Assembly (NCBI RefSeq): GCF_004331675.1
Contig: NZ_SJSN01000005.1
Location: 124,001-188,000 of the forward strand
Direction of reading: 5' to 3'
DNA from: Pedobacter frigidisoli
GTDB lineage: Bacteria; Bacteroidota; Bacteroidia; Sphingobacteriales; Sphingobacteriaceae
Length of the DNA stretch: 64,000 nt
Shown in pieces: positions 52,953 through 61,448 of the stretch. Made by a program: the position numbers and the translations under genes. Numbering within the stretch: the stretch's first letter is position 1; the number at the start of each line of letters is the position of its first letter. The notes beneath the pieces are model-generated. The model made no database searches, had not been told where the DNA came from, and saw only the letters and a program-made list of their open reading frames with translations.

Positions 52953-53004
52953 AACTGAAGATTTTGCAATGAAACTTAGGTTTCTTGCAGGGTTTATATC
53001 CACC

Positions 53005-53067
53005 TTGTCATCCTTAGCTTAGCGTAAGGTTAAGGCAAAAAGGTCTTCGACAGGCTCAGACTGACAA
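53005..53067. repeat. Imperfect inverted repeat, CTGAGCCTGTCGA family
   Basis: TTGTCATCCTTAGCTTAGCG and the end CGACAGGCTCAGACTGACAA are diverged inverted copies. A TATCTTCG box at about 53089-53096 lies shortly before the next gene. Confidence 0.55.
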
Positions 53068-53111
53068 TATTAATATTATAGATTCTCTTATCTTCGCTTA
53101 AAATCTAACTC

Positions 53112-53558
53112 ATGGAAAACTTCAAAATTATTGGTATATCTATAGAAACCACTAACCAAAATAATCAAGCGGCATCTGACTTAGGTAAACTTTGGCAAAG
53201 ATTTTATGCTGAGGAAATCTTCAATAAAATCCCTGATAAAGAAAGTGAGGACGTTTATGCCATTTATACCGATTATGAAAGTGACTACACAGGTAAATAC
53301 ACCAGCATTATCGGGCAAAGAGTAGGTTCTTTAGAAAGCATTCCAGATGGATTGATTGGCAGAAAAATTAAAAATGAAAAACTTTTTAAATATATAGCTA
53401 AAGGCGAAATGCCCAATGCAGTTGTAGAAACTTGGCAAGAAATCTGGGCTAATGATGCTACATTAAACAGAAGTTATGTTGCCGATTTTGAAGTTTATGG
53501 AGAAAAATCTCTGCAAGGAGCGGATTCGGAAGTAGAGATTTTTATAGGTATTGAATAG
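53112..53558 (+). CDS. GyrI-like effector-binding domain protein
   Basis: The product has 148 residues of the AraC effector-binding (GyrI-like/Cass2) fold: FKIIGISIETTNQNNQAASD, then YAIYTDYESDYTGKYTSIIG and the late VADFEVYGEKS. It has no DNA-binding part. It could bind small ligands; function unknown. It is a single gene flanked by repeats. Confidence 0.87.
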   Translation: MENFKIIGISIETTNQNNQAASDLGKLWQRFYAEEIFNKIPDKESEDVYAIYTDYESDYTGKYTSIIGQRVGSLESIPDGLIGRKIKNEKLFKYIAKGEMPNAVVETWQEIWANDATLNRSYVADFEVYGEKSLQGADSEVEIFIGIE

Positions 53559-54084
53559 GAGATTACTATTTTTCTAGATAAGGCCTCAACCGCTTATATT
53601 CTTTTCTTGATTCTTTTTGTTTTATGGCAACAATGATAACGCCCGCTGGCGCACGCGTGTCGCGTGTGCAACTTCAATATGTACACAAGAAATTTTTATT
53701 ATTTCGAATGTCTAACCCACCATACCGGCAACAAACTCAGATAGTACCTTAACCCTAATTAAATTAAACCTGATCGCAACGGCAGCCTCCGATTTTTCAT
53801 CGGAGCTACAGTGGAGAGCAGGACTGCTACATCCGAAGAGTTACTGAAGCACCTTTTCTAATGGTTGTAATATCAACCACCCTGCCCTACGGGCACCCCT
53901 CCTTAAAAAAAGGAGGGGAGTTAAACCTACCGCCCAATAATCTAAATCAGTTTTCGGTTCAGAAAATGTATTCATTTCATCTCATTAAACGTTTTATTAA
54001 AATATTTTCAAATAAATTTCGAAATCGTTTGCAATTAAGAAAAATAATCTGCTTCTTTACGGTGTAGATAATACACAGGAAGAA
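53559..54084. other. Repeat-rich spacer ahead of the threonine leader
   Basis: This 526-bp gap holds a GC-rich dyad (CGCACGCG/CGCGTGTG, 53649-53669), a long-form dispersed repeat (53764-53862), a CCCCTCCTT/AAGGAGGGG hairpin (53896-53918) and AT-rich DNA ahead of thrL. A 33-codon frame at 53967 shows nothing convincing. I see no clear promoter for the thr operon. Confidence 0.6.
53764..53862 (+). repeat. Dispersed hairpin repeat, long form (copy B)
   Basis: It starts TTAAACCTGATCGCAACGG and ends CCTTTTCTAAT, with the CTCCGAT/ATCGGAG hairpin and GGACTGCTACATCCGAAGAG inside. It shares the stretch GGCAGCCTCCGATTTTTC with copy A almost base for base. Confidence 0.75.
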
Positions 54085-54150
54085 ATGAATTTTAACACTT
54101 CGATTATTACAACGATTATTATTACCACCGGGATAAACCAGCGGGGCTAA
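54085..54150 (+). CDS. thrL: Threonine-operon leader peptide
   Basis: This short frame encodes 21 residues, with AGGA four bases ahead of its ATG. Residues 5-17 contain five Thr and six Ile, in the order T S I I T T I I I T T G I. That is the classic composition of thr attenuator leaders, in which the ribosome stalls when charged tRNA-Thr or tRNA-Ile is scarce. The stop is 36 bp ahead of a strong terminator that precedes thrA. The peptide is read directly from sequence; its control role follows from the established attenuation mechanism. Confidence 0.87.
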   Translation: MNFNTSIITTIIITTGINQRG

Positions 54151-54186
54151 TTTGTTGTAAGTTGAATTAAAAACATAAAAACACAG

Positions 54187-54222
54187 AAAGCGTCCCGACA
54201 CAAATCGGGGCGCTTTTTTTTT
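54187..54222 (+). terminator. thr operon attenuator hairpin
   Basis: AAAGCGTCCCGA and TCGGGGCGCTTT form a 12-bp stem (one G-U) around a 6-nt loop, followed by a run of nine T. It ends 13 bp before the thrA ATG. Bases 54193-54197 (TCCCG) could instead pair with CGGGA at 54129-54133 or CGGGG at 54142-54146, giving an antiterminator. Confidence 0.88.
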
Positions 54223-54235
54223 AAACCCAAACCAA

Positions 54236-56680
54236 ATGAAAGTATTAAAATTCGGCGGCACATCCGTAGGTTCGGCCGAGAACATTAAAACGCTGCTGAG
54301 CATAGTGGCCAAAGAAAAATTACAAAGCAATCCGGTAGTTGTATTATCGGCAATGAGTGGCGTAACCAATTTGCTTACCGACATGGCCGAAAGGGCCGAA
54401 CGTGGCGAAGATTACGATGCGAGTTTAAAAGAAATTGAGGCGAAACATTTCGCGGTTATTCGTTCGCTTTTACCGGCAGCGGCACAAAACCCGGTATTTA
54501 CCCGCTTGAAAATCTTTTTTAATGAGCTGGAAGATTTATTGCAGGCAGTAACCAACCTCCGCGAGTTGAGTTTGCAAACCAAAGACCAGATTTTGAGCTA
54601 CGGCGAACGTTGCTCATCGTTTATGATTGCGCACATCGCCTCGCAGCAATTCGTTGAAGCGCTGTATGTGAACGGTTCGGAATTAATTAAAACTGATAGT
54701 AATTTCGGGCAGGCAAAGGTTGATACCGACCTAACCGAAATGTTGATTAACGATTTTTATAAGGCGAATAAAAGCACGGTTTTATTTGTTACGGGTTTCA
54801 TTGCCAGCAATGCGGCAGGCAGAGTGACAACTTTAGGTCGTGGCGGTTCTGATTACACTGCAGCAGTTTGGGGAGCAGCTTTAAATGCCGAGGAAATTGA
54901 AATCTGGACGGATGTAAACGGAATGATGACTGCCGACCCACGCATCGTGAAAAAGGCCTTTTCGTTGCCTGAATTGAGTTATACGGAAGCAATGGAATTG
55001 AGTTATTTCGGAGCGAAAGTGATTTATCCGCCAACGATGATTCCGGCTTTCATGAAGAAAATCCCGATTGTAATCAAGAATACTTTTGAACCTGATTTTT
55101 CAGGAACCTATATTAAAAGCGATGTGAAAGCATCAAGTCTGCCAATTAAAGGCATCTCTTCTATCGACCACATCAGTATCATTAACCTTACCGGAAGCGG
55201 TATGGTGGGTAAAGCTGGTTTCAGCGGAAGATTGTTTTCTTTGCTTTCTCGCGAACAGATTAACGTGGTGTTGATTACCCAATCTTCATCTGAGCATAGC
55301 ATAACTTTCGCGGTTAAACCGACTGATGCCGGACAGGCGATCTCGTTAATTAAAAAGGAGTTTGAATTGGAACTGGATGCCAATAAACTTGCTTTACCGG
55401 AAGTGGAAAATAATTTGGCAGTGTTAGCCATCGTAGGCGAAAACATGAAACGTACGCCGGGTATGAGCGGAAGATTGTTTAATGCTTTGGGCAGAAATGG
55501 CATCAACGTTCGGGCGATTGCGCAAGGTTCTTCTGAATATAATATCTCGGTAATTATCAACGCAGCCGATTTATCGAAAGCCGTAAATGCTGTTCACGAT
55601 GCTTTCTTCACCGATTTAAAACGTACGCTGAACATTTTCTGTTTGGGAACCGGAAATATCGGCAAAACGTTGTTCAACCAATTGAAAGAGCAAATGCCAT
55701 TTTTGGCAGCTAATAATGATTTACAGGTTAAAGTTGCGGGAATCAGCAATACCAGAAAAATGATTTTCAACCCCGAGGGTTTATCTCTTGAAGATTGGGA
55801 AACGAACTTAGTCATGAATGGTGAACAAGCGGATTTGGCTAGTTTTGTCGAACGTATGAAAGCCTTAAATTTACCAAACTGCGTTTTCGTGGATAACACA
55901 GCAGCAGAATCGCCGATTGAGTTTTATCAGGGCATTTTCGAAAGCAGCATCTCCGTAGTAACTTGTAATAAAAAAGGAAACTCTGCTGATTTCGCCCAAT
56001 ATAAATCGTTTAAAGATACGGCCCGTAAATTCGGTGTAGATTTTTATTACGAAACCAATGTTGGTGCAGGTTTGCCTATCATTCGTACTTTGAGAGAATT
56101 GATGATGAGTGGTGATAAAGTGGCTCGTATTGAGGCAATTTTATCAGGAACCATTTCTTACATATTCAACAATTTTAAAGGCGATGCAGGTTTTTACGAA
56201 ACGGTTAAAGAAGCGCAGGAATTGGGCTACACCGAACCCGACCCTCGCGATGATTTGAACGGAAAGGATTTCATGCGTAAAATGTTGATTCTGGCTCGTG
56301 ATGCCGGTTATCCTTTGGAAGCCGTGGATGTAAAAATCGATAATATTTTACCCGAAGCTTGCTTAAATGCCACTTCTGTGGAGGATTTCTACGCTGAATT
56401 ACAAAAAAACTCGGCCTACTTCGAAGAATTGAAAACTAAGGCAGCAAACGACAAAAAAGTATTACGCTACATCGGAAAACTCGAAGATGGCAATGTCGAA
56501 ATTAGTCTGCAAATGGTAGATGATAGTCATCCGTTCTATATGCTTTCAGGAAGTGATAACATTATTTCGTTCACAACGGATAGGTACAAATCTCGTCCGT
56601 TGGTGGTAAAAGGGCCAGGTGCAGGTGCAGAAGTTACCGCAGCGGGTGTTTTTGCTGATATTATAAATGTTGGGGCATAA
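54236..56680 (+). CDS. thrA: Bifunctional aspartokinase / homoserine dehydrogenase
   Basis: The product has 814 residues. The kinase half (about 1-295) starts MKVLKFGGTSVGSAENIKTL and phosphorylates aspartate. ACT domains (about 310-460) carry feedback control, probably by threonine. The dehydrogenase half (about 463-814) starts LNIFCLGTGNIGKTLFNQL and reduces aspartate semialdehyde to homoserine. It is the first structural gene after the attenuator. The 125-bp spacer to thrB is element X3. Confidence 0.97.
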   Translation: MKVLKFGGTSVGSAENIKTLLSIVAKEKLQSNPVVVLSAMSGVTNLLTDMAERAERGEDYDASLKEIEAKHFAVIRSLLPAAAQNPVFTRLKIFFNELEDLLQAVTNLRELSLQTKDQILSYGERCSSFMIAHIASQQFVEALYVNGSELIKTDSNFGQAKVDTDLTEMLINDFYKANKSTVLFVTGFIASNAAGRVTTLGRGGSDYTAAVWGAALNAEEIEIWTDVNGMMTADPRIVKKAFSLPELSYTEAMELSYFGAKVIYPPTMIPAFMKKIPIVIKNTFEPDFSGTYIKSDVKASSLPIKGISSIDHISIINLTGSGMVGKAGFSGRLFSLLSREQINVVLITQSSSEHSITFAVKPTDAGQAISLIKKEFELELDANKLALPEVENNLAVLAIVGENMKRTPGMSGRLFNALGRNGINVRAIAQGSSEYNISVIINAADLSKAVNAVHDAFFTDLKRTLNIFCLGTGNIGKTLFNQLKEQMPFLAANNDLQVKVAGISNTRKMIFNPEGLSLEDWETNLVMNGEQADLASFVERMKALNLPNCVFVDNTAAESPIEFYQGIFESSISVVTCNKKGNSADFAQYKSFKDTARKFGVDFYYETNVGAGLPIIRTLRELMMSGDKVARIEAILSGTISYIFNNFKGDAGFYETVKEAQELGYTEPDPRDDLNGKDFMRKMLILARDAGYPLEAVDVKIDNILPEACLNATSVEDFYAELQKNSAYFEELKTKAANDKKVLRYIGKLEDGNVEISLQMVDDSHPFYMLSGSDNIISFTTDRYKSRPLVVKGPGAGAEVTAAGVFADIINVGA

Positions 56681-56898
56681 ATCCCATAATCTAGCCCCCG
56701 AAGGGGGAACTAAAGGCGAGGTGGAAATAGATAGAGCAAAAAAACCAAAATAAATGATTAGCGTATAACTCAGTTTTTAACCCTGAAAACAATATTTAAA
56801 ATATAATGTCAAAAAATATAAATAACAATTCAAGCCCTGCTGAGACGCTAGATATTACCTCTAGAAAGGCAAAAGCCCCCTTTGGGGGTTTGGGGGAT
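56681..56898 (+). repeat. Intercistronic inverted-repeat element, copy X3
   Basis: It begins with the CCCCCGAAGGGGG hairpin soon after the thrA stop and runs on AACTAAAGGCGAGGTGGAAA. It ends TAGAAAGGCAAAAGCCCCC, TTTGGGGGTTTGGGGG, AT before a TTG. Ends and interior match X1 and X2. It is about 45-65 bp longer than they are; the extra part holds the ATG at 56806. Confidence 0.8.
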
Positions 56899-57828
56899 TT
56901 GAATTCTATCCGCGTTTTCGCTCCAGCAACCGTTGCCAACGTTGTTTGTGGTTTCGACGTGTTGGGTTTCGCAGTTAACGAACCAGGCGATGAGGTAGAA
57001 ATGCGCTTGGTAACCGAGCCTGGTGTTCGATTATTAAAAATTACCGGCGATGATGGTCGTTTGCCTTTAGATGCTGCAAAAAATACGGTGAGTGCAAGTG
57101 TTCAACATTATTTGAAACACATTGGTAGAGAAGATGTTGGCGTTGAAATAGAACTCCACAAAAAAATGCCTATCGGAAGCGGCTTGGGTTCGAGCTCTGC
57201 CAGTACGGTTGCGGGTTTATTTGCCATTAACAAACTGATGGGCGATTTATTAACCGCAAAAGAATTGGTTCCCTTTGCCATGAAAGGCGAGGAATTGGCT
57301 TGTGGGTATGGTCATGCCGATAACGTTGCTCCGGCGATTTTAGGGGGCTTTGTTTTGGTGAGAAGTTATGAACCTTTGGATGTAATTTCCTTACCAACAC
57401 CTGCCGGAATGTATGCTGCAATTGTTTATCCTGAAGTTGATGTTCCTACAAAAGATGCCCGTCAGATGATTCGCAGCAAGGTATTTTTAAAAGATGCTGT
57501 TACCCAATGGGGAAATGTAGCGGGTTTGGTTAGCGGGTTATTCATGAACGATTTCGATTTAATTGGCCGTAGTATGAAAGATGTGCTGGTAGAACCGACA
57601 CGTTCAATCTTGATTCCGGGCTTTGAAGAAATGAGAACCATTGCCATGGAAAACGGCGCCATCGGCTTTGGAATTTCAGGCTCAGGCCCATCAGTTTTCG
57701 CATTGACGAAAGATGAGGAAACGGCTAAGAAAATAACCAAAGCACAACAATTATATCTTCAAAAAATTAATATTAATAGCAAAGCTTACGTTTCTTCGGT
57801 TAACGCCGAGGGACCGAGAGTAATGTAA
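56806..57828 (+). CDS. thrB: Homoserine kinase
   Basis: The product is 340 residues from ATG 56806. ThrB phosphorylates homoserine with ATP. GHMP-kinase motifs are clear: VFAPATVANVVCGFDVLGFA, then PIGSGLGSSSASTVAGLFAI, and FGISGSGPSVFA. The family normally begins at NSIRVFAPAT, residue 33 here. Residues 1-31 are encoded by element X3, so translation may instead start at TTG 56899, giving 309 residues, the usual length. ATG is kept because it is the only ATG in frame; the alternative is equally credible. Confidence 0.95.
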   Translation: MSKNINNNSSPAETLDITSRKAKAPFGGLGDLNSIRVFAPATVANVVCGFDVLGFAVNEPGDEVEMRLVTEPGVRLLKITGDDGRLPLDAAKNTVSASVQHYLKHIGREDVGVEIELHKKMPIGSGLGSSSASTVAGLFAINKLMGDLLTAKELVPFAMKGEELACGYGHADNVAPAILGGFVLVRSYEPLDVISLPTPAGMYAAIVYPEVDVPTKDARQMIRSKVFLKDAVTQWGNVAGLVSGLFMNDFDLIGRSMKDVLVEPTRSILIPGFEEMRTIAMENGAIGFGISGSGPSVFALTKDEETAKKITKAQQLYLQKININSKAYVSSVNAEGPRVM

Positions 57829-57893
57829 ATATGTATAATGGGAGATTGAAAATGGAAGATGTGAAAATACACTATACATCTTACCAGCTCCTC

Positions 57894-57949
57894 GTTCTGT
57901 GTCCCCACAGAACGAAAATAATACATGATGGTCTGTGGGGACACAGACC
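57894..57949. repeat. Inverted pair of CTGTGTCCCCACAG palindromes
   Basis: GTTCTGTGTCCCCACAGAAC (57894-57913) and GGTCTGTGGGGACACAGACC (57930-57949) are near-inverted copies and each is itself nearly palindromic. They lie in the thrB-thrC spacer and could form one strong hairpin in operon mRNA. Confidence 0.75.
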
Positions 57950-58011
57950 ATGGATAAAATGAATATCAAGATTGGACTATCCAAACAATTAAACAATAAA
58001 GCAGTTTAACA

Positions 58012-59319
58012 ATGCAACTTTATAGCACCAACAATAAATACCTACGTGTTTCCTTTAAAGAAGCCGTTTTTAACAGCATGCCGCAGGATAAAGGCTTGTA
58101 CATGCCTGTGGAAATTCCTCAATTAGATGCTGATTTTATAGGCAATATCGAAAAATATTCTTTGCCGGAAATTGCTTATAAAATAGCCTCAACCCTGTTA
58201 AAAGATGAAATTCCTGCTGAAGATTTAAAAGCATTAATTGAAGATGCCATTAACTTTGAGGCACCGGCGGTAAAGCTTGACGATAACACTTTTGTTTTGG
58301 AACTTTTCCACGGACCATCATTGGCCTTTAAAGATTTTGGTGCTCGTTTTATGAGCAGAGTGATGGCTTATTTCCTGAAAGACGGCGAACAATTATTAGA
58401 TGTTCTTGTAGCCACATCAGGCGATACAGGTGGTGCAGTTGCCTTAGGTTTCTTAGGTGTACCAAATACAAGAGTTACCATTCTTTATCCGGAGGGAAAA
58501 GTGAGTCCGATACAGGAATTGCAGTTAACCACCAACGCCGAAAACATCAGAGCAGTTCAGGTTAAAGGTACATTTGATGATTGCCAGGCTTTAGTTAAAC
58601 AAGCTTTTGCTGATGAGGAACTGAACGCAAAATTCCGTCTGACTTCTGCCAATTCGATTAATATTTCGAGGTTAATTCCGCAGACATTCTATTATTTCAA
58701 CACTTATGCTCAACTGAAAAAACAGGGTTTAAATGATGTAATTTTCTCCGTTCCAAGTGGAAATTTCGGCAACATTGGTGCAGGTTTATTGGCTTATAAA
58801 TTAGGTTTGCCCGTTAAACAGTTTATCGCGGCAACAAATATAAATGATACGGTTCCCCGCTTTCTGGAAAGCGGTATTTACGAAACCAAACCATCAACCC
58901 AAACCTATTCAAACGCCATGGATGTTGGCGCACCAAGCAATTGGGTTCGCATTATGGATTTGTTTAATGGCGATGTTGATACATTGAAAAAAGTGGTTAC
59001 TTCTTATCGTTTCAATGATGAAGAAACGCTTGCTGGCATCAAAGAAATCGATTCGAAATTTGATTATGTTGCTTGTCCACATACGGCGATTGCATATTTG
59101 GCCATTGAAAAATTTAGAGAAGAAAATCCAGACGATGAAAGTGCAGCCGTTTTCTTATCAACAGCACACGCCTGCAAGTTCCCTGATATTTTTCCAAAAG
59201 AAATTGCGGCTAAAATTAAAATTCCCGAGCAAGTAAAAGCTTTGGAAAGCAAACCACAACACGCAGACAAATTGAATGTAGATTTTGAGGGTTTTAAGAA
59301 TTATTTACTGAAAGGTTAA
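58012..59319 (+). CDS. thrC: Threonine synthase
   Basis: The product has 435 residues. ThrC turns O-phosphohomoserine to threonine using PLP. The PLP lysine is in GPSLAFKDFGARFMSRV, and the phosphate-binding loop is ATSGDTGGAVALGFLG, with SVPSGNFGNIGAGLLAYK later. It is the last gene of the thr operon; no terminator is obvious after it. Confidence 0.96.
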   Translation: MQLYSTNNKYLRVSFKEAVFNSMPQDKGLYMPVEIPQLDADFIGNIEKYSLPEIAYKIASTLLKDEIPAEDLKALIEDAINFEAPAVKLDDNTFVLELFHGPSLAFKDFGARFMSRVMAYFLKDGEQLLDVLVATSGDTGGAVALGFLGVPNTRVTILYPEGKVSPIQELQLTTNAENIRAVQVKGTFDDCQALVKQAFADEELNAKFRLTSANSINISRLIPQTFYYFNTYAQLKKQGLNDVIFSVPSGNFGNIGAGLLAYKLGLPVKQFIAATNINDTVPRFLESGIYETKPSTQTYSNAMDVGAPSNWVRIMDLFNGDVDTLKKVVTSYRFNDEETLAGIKEIDSKFDYVACPHTAIAYLAIEKFREENPDDESAAVFLSTAHACKFPDIFPKEIAAKIKIPEQVKALESKPQHADKLNVDFEGFKNYLLKG

Positions 59320-59344
59320 ACGTATAAAAATGTAATTATCGGGG

Positions 59345-60220
59345 CTACAAAGGTTTGTCGACCCGATTTAATGGAATAATTAAAACATCATCGGCTACCA
59401 ATTCTTGTTCAACTTTCCGTTTCCACCACCAAGTGTAGATGTAAAACTCCACTATTGGAATTAACAGGATCAGAAATAATAAAAAAAAAGTGCTTTTAAT
59501 GAGTGCATTTATTTTCGCTGAAACCAATTCATCTACTTTTTCTGTGAGCCTAATTTTTATAGATTCTTCTATCTTTTTAGGCTCCAAAGTATTTAAGGTG
59601 GCAACCAGCGCCTTTAAATCATTGTAACTTAAATCCTCGATTTTTACATGTCCTCTTCCCGCCGCAAGCAGCATTCCGTATAAGCTTGCACTGTAAATAT
59701 CTTCTTTATATTTATCGAAAATATAAAACGCCAGTTTGTTTTTGCCGTTATCAACAAAGCCGATTCCTACATTTTTAGATGCCACATATTTACTTAAAGC
59801 AACTGCAGTATTTTTAGTGCCTGCTTGAATTTCGATGGTACCATCTTGAATCTTTCGGATAAAATTATTTCGCAGTTCGGGTGTTTCAAAAGCCATCACT
59901 GCTGCTTGCTCATAAATTTGAGATACAATTCGGTTTTCTTCTTTTTTGATGATGCTTTTTGCTGCAAAAATAAAGGCAAGGTGAATGGAAAAATAAATGA
60001 AAGCGCCCATGCTGGCTACAATATAAAGCTTAGCCCCCCAGTTGTAATATTTTGGTGCTCTTTTATAGAACTGTTTCTTCCATAAAATTAAATTATATAT
60101 CAACCCACAAACAATCCCAACAATAAAAAATAATATAAGGTAAAGAATTAGCGTTCCAACGTGTGGTATAACAATTTCCTTTAGCAAACTCCACCAGTCT
60201 ACTTTATTCAAGAATTTCAT
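59345..60220 (-). CDS. Membrane protein of unknown function
   Basis: The product has 291 residues. Three hydrophobic segments are seen (about 21-44, 66-87 and 246-267), with a soluble part between the second and third (LSKYVASKNVGIGFVDNGKN, RGHVKIEDLSYNDLKALVAT). No family is recognised. It is convergent with thrC. Confidence 0.65.
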   Translation of the reverse strand: MKFLNKVDWWSLLKEIVIPHVGTLILYLILFFIVGIVCGLIYNLILWKKQFYKRAPKYYNWGAKLYIVASMGAFIYFSIHLAFIFAAKSIIKKEENRIVSQIYEQAAVMAFETPELRNNFIRKIQDGTIEIQAGTKNTAVALSKYVASKNVGIGFVDNGKNKLAFYIFDKYKEDIYSASLYGMLLAAGRGHVKIEDLSYNDLKALVATLNTLEPKKIEESIKIRLTEKVDELVSAKINALIKSTFFLLFLILLIPIVEFYIYTWWWKRKVEQELVADDVLIIPLNRVDKPL

Positions 60221-60289
60221 TTTAAAATGGATAAAAAATTTAAAAAATAATTAGATAACAATAGGGAATCGCAATCAATTATAGTTTAA

Positions 60290-60844
60290 TTATTTCCACT
60301 TATCCAGCTTATCCCAATACTCCTTAACATAGGTTTTTAGGCTCTCGGGTAACGATACATAATTAGCACTAAAGGTATTTTTCTTGTCAGGGGTTTCAGT
60401 TATTGTGTAACTTTCCCCTTTATGCATCAACAAAAGGCTCACCGATAGTTGGTTTTTCATATCAGTATCGTGAAAACTATAGATGAATAAAGCATCAACC
60501 TGTTTATCCTTATCGGCATCGCCGAAAGCCTTTCTAGCACCCCAAATGCTAATTATACCTTTGTACGTGATGGCGTTTTGCTGCACTAATTTCCATACCT
60601 CATTTATTTTGGTGAATTTCTCTGCATATAAAGTATCTGGATTACTACCAGATTTTACTTTCGAAAACACAAAGATGTTTTTCGATGAAGCATCATCTAT
60701 CCGATCAACCATCATTGCCCTAGTTCCCTTAAACTTAAATGGCGCATCTTTCAAATCATCCACACTCATTGAGATGGAAGTAATTTGAGCATGAAGATAA
60801 TTTAGGGATAGGGAAAGGATGATGATTAGAGCGGTTTTTTTCAT
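60290..60844 (-). CDS. Exported protein of unknown function
   Basis: The product has 184 residues. Signal peptide ends NYLHAQ (mature Gln). The body (GTRAMMVDRIDDASSKNIFV, DKDKQVDALFIYSFHDTD) shows no domain I know; the DADKDKQVD stretch looks like a calcium-type loop but is not conclusive. Confidence 0.6.
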   Translation of the reverse strand: MKKTALIIILSLSLNYLHAQITSISMSVDDLKDAPFKFKGTRAMMVDRIDDASSKNIFVFSKVKSGSNPDTLYAEKFTKINEVWKLVQQNAITYKGIISIWGARKAFGDADKDKQVDALFIYSFHDTDMKNQLSVSLLLMHKGESYTITETPDKKNTFSANYVSLPESLKTYVKEYWDKLDKWK

Positions 60845-60891
60845 ATAATGATTTTAATTTGTTTGAATCTACACTAAATATATTATTAAAT

Positions 60892-60920
60892 AAAAAAGGC
60901 TGAGATTTTCATCCCAGCCT
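60892..60920 (-). terminator. Terminator after the S74-like gene
   Basis: Minus strand: AGGCTGGGA then TCTCAGCCT and TTTTTTA; a 6-bp core stem AGGCTG/CAGCCT, about 25 bp past the stop. Confidence 0.65.
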
Positions 60921-60943
60921 CCAAACTAAAAACTAAAAAAAAA

Positions 60944-61363
60944 CTATTTCGCATTTTGAGCCTTGAGGCTATTTATTTCTCTTTTGAGCTCATCAATTTG
61001 CTGTTGCTGCTCTTTTATGCTACCCACTAGTAAAGGGATTAGGCTTTCGCTATCAACCTTGGTTATGTTGGCAGAACTGAAAGCATTTTTACCTGCTGGA
61101 TATTGTTTCGCTTGCACATTCACCACTGATGGAACCGCAGCTTTTGCATCTACGCCTACAAATCCATACTGAGAAGTCGACGGGAGTTTCAGTTTTTCAG
61201 CCCAAGCTTTATCGTAATTAAAAGTTACAGGCTGAAGCTTTGAAACCATCTCCAAAGCCTTTTCAATTGGTTTTACATTTTGTTGCGCAACTTCTTGTGC
61301 GCTTATTTTTAGAGATGCCGATATTAAAAATACGGCAAAAGAAAATGAAATTGCTCGTTTCAT
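60944..61363 (-). CDS. Exported tail-fibre (S74-like) chaperone-type protein
   Basis: The product has 139 residues. Signal peptide ends KISAQ (mature Gln). The body follows the S74 intramolecular-chaperone pattern of Bacteroidota tail_fiber proteins: VSKLQPVTFNYD, then QYGFVGVDA and SESLIPLLVGSIKEQQQQID with a C-terminal coiled coil. The family is usually the end of a larger surface protein; here it stands alone. Confidence 0.75.
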   Translation of the reverse strand: MKRAISFSFAVFLISASLKISAQEVAQQNVKPIEKALEMVSKLQPVTFNYDKAWAEKLKLPSTSQYGFVGVDAKAAVPSVVNVQAKQYPAGKNAFSSANITKVDSESLIPLLVGSIKEQQQQIDELKREINSLKAQNAK

Positions 61364-61448
61364 AGTATAATGATATTTGAAATTAATGAAATAGTGAGTT
61401 ACTTTCCACTGCTTAAAACAGGGAATTAATCGAAAAAAATGAGTCGTA

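Noticed and set aside
53967..54068. 33-codon frame upstream of thrL
   Set aside because: Basic, AT-rich, no control-codon run; the 54085 frame fits a thr leader far better.
55108..55560. 150-codon frame antisense to thrA
   Set aside because: It mirrors the conserved thrA frame, and no independent start or domain is seen. Similar antisense frames opposite secA and thrC were rejected for the same reason.
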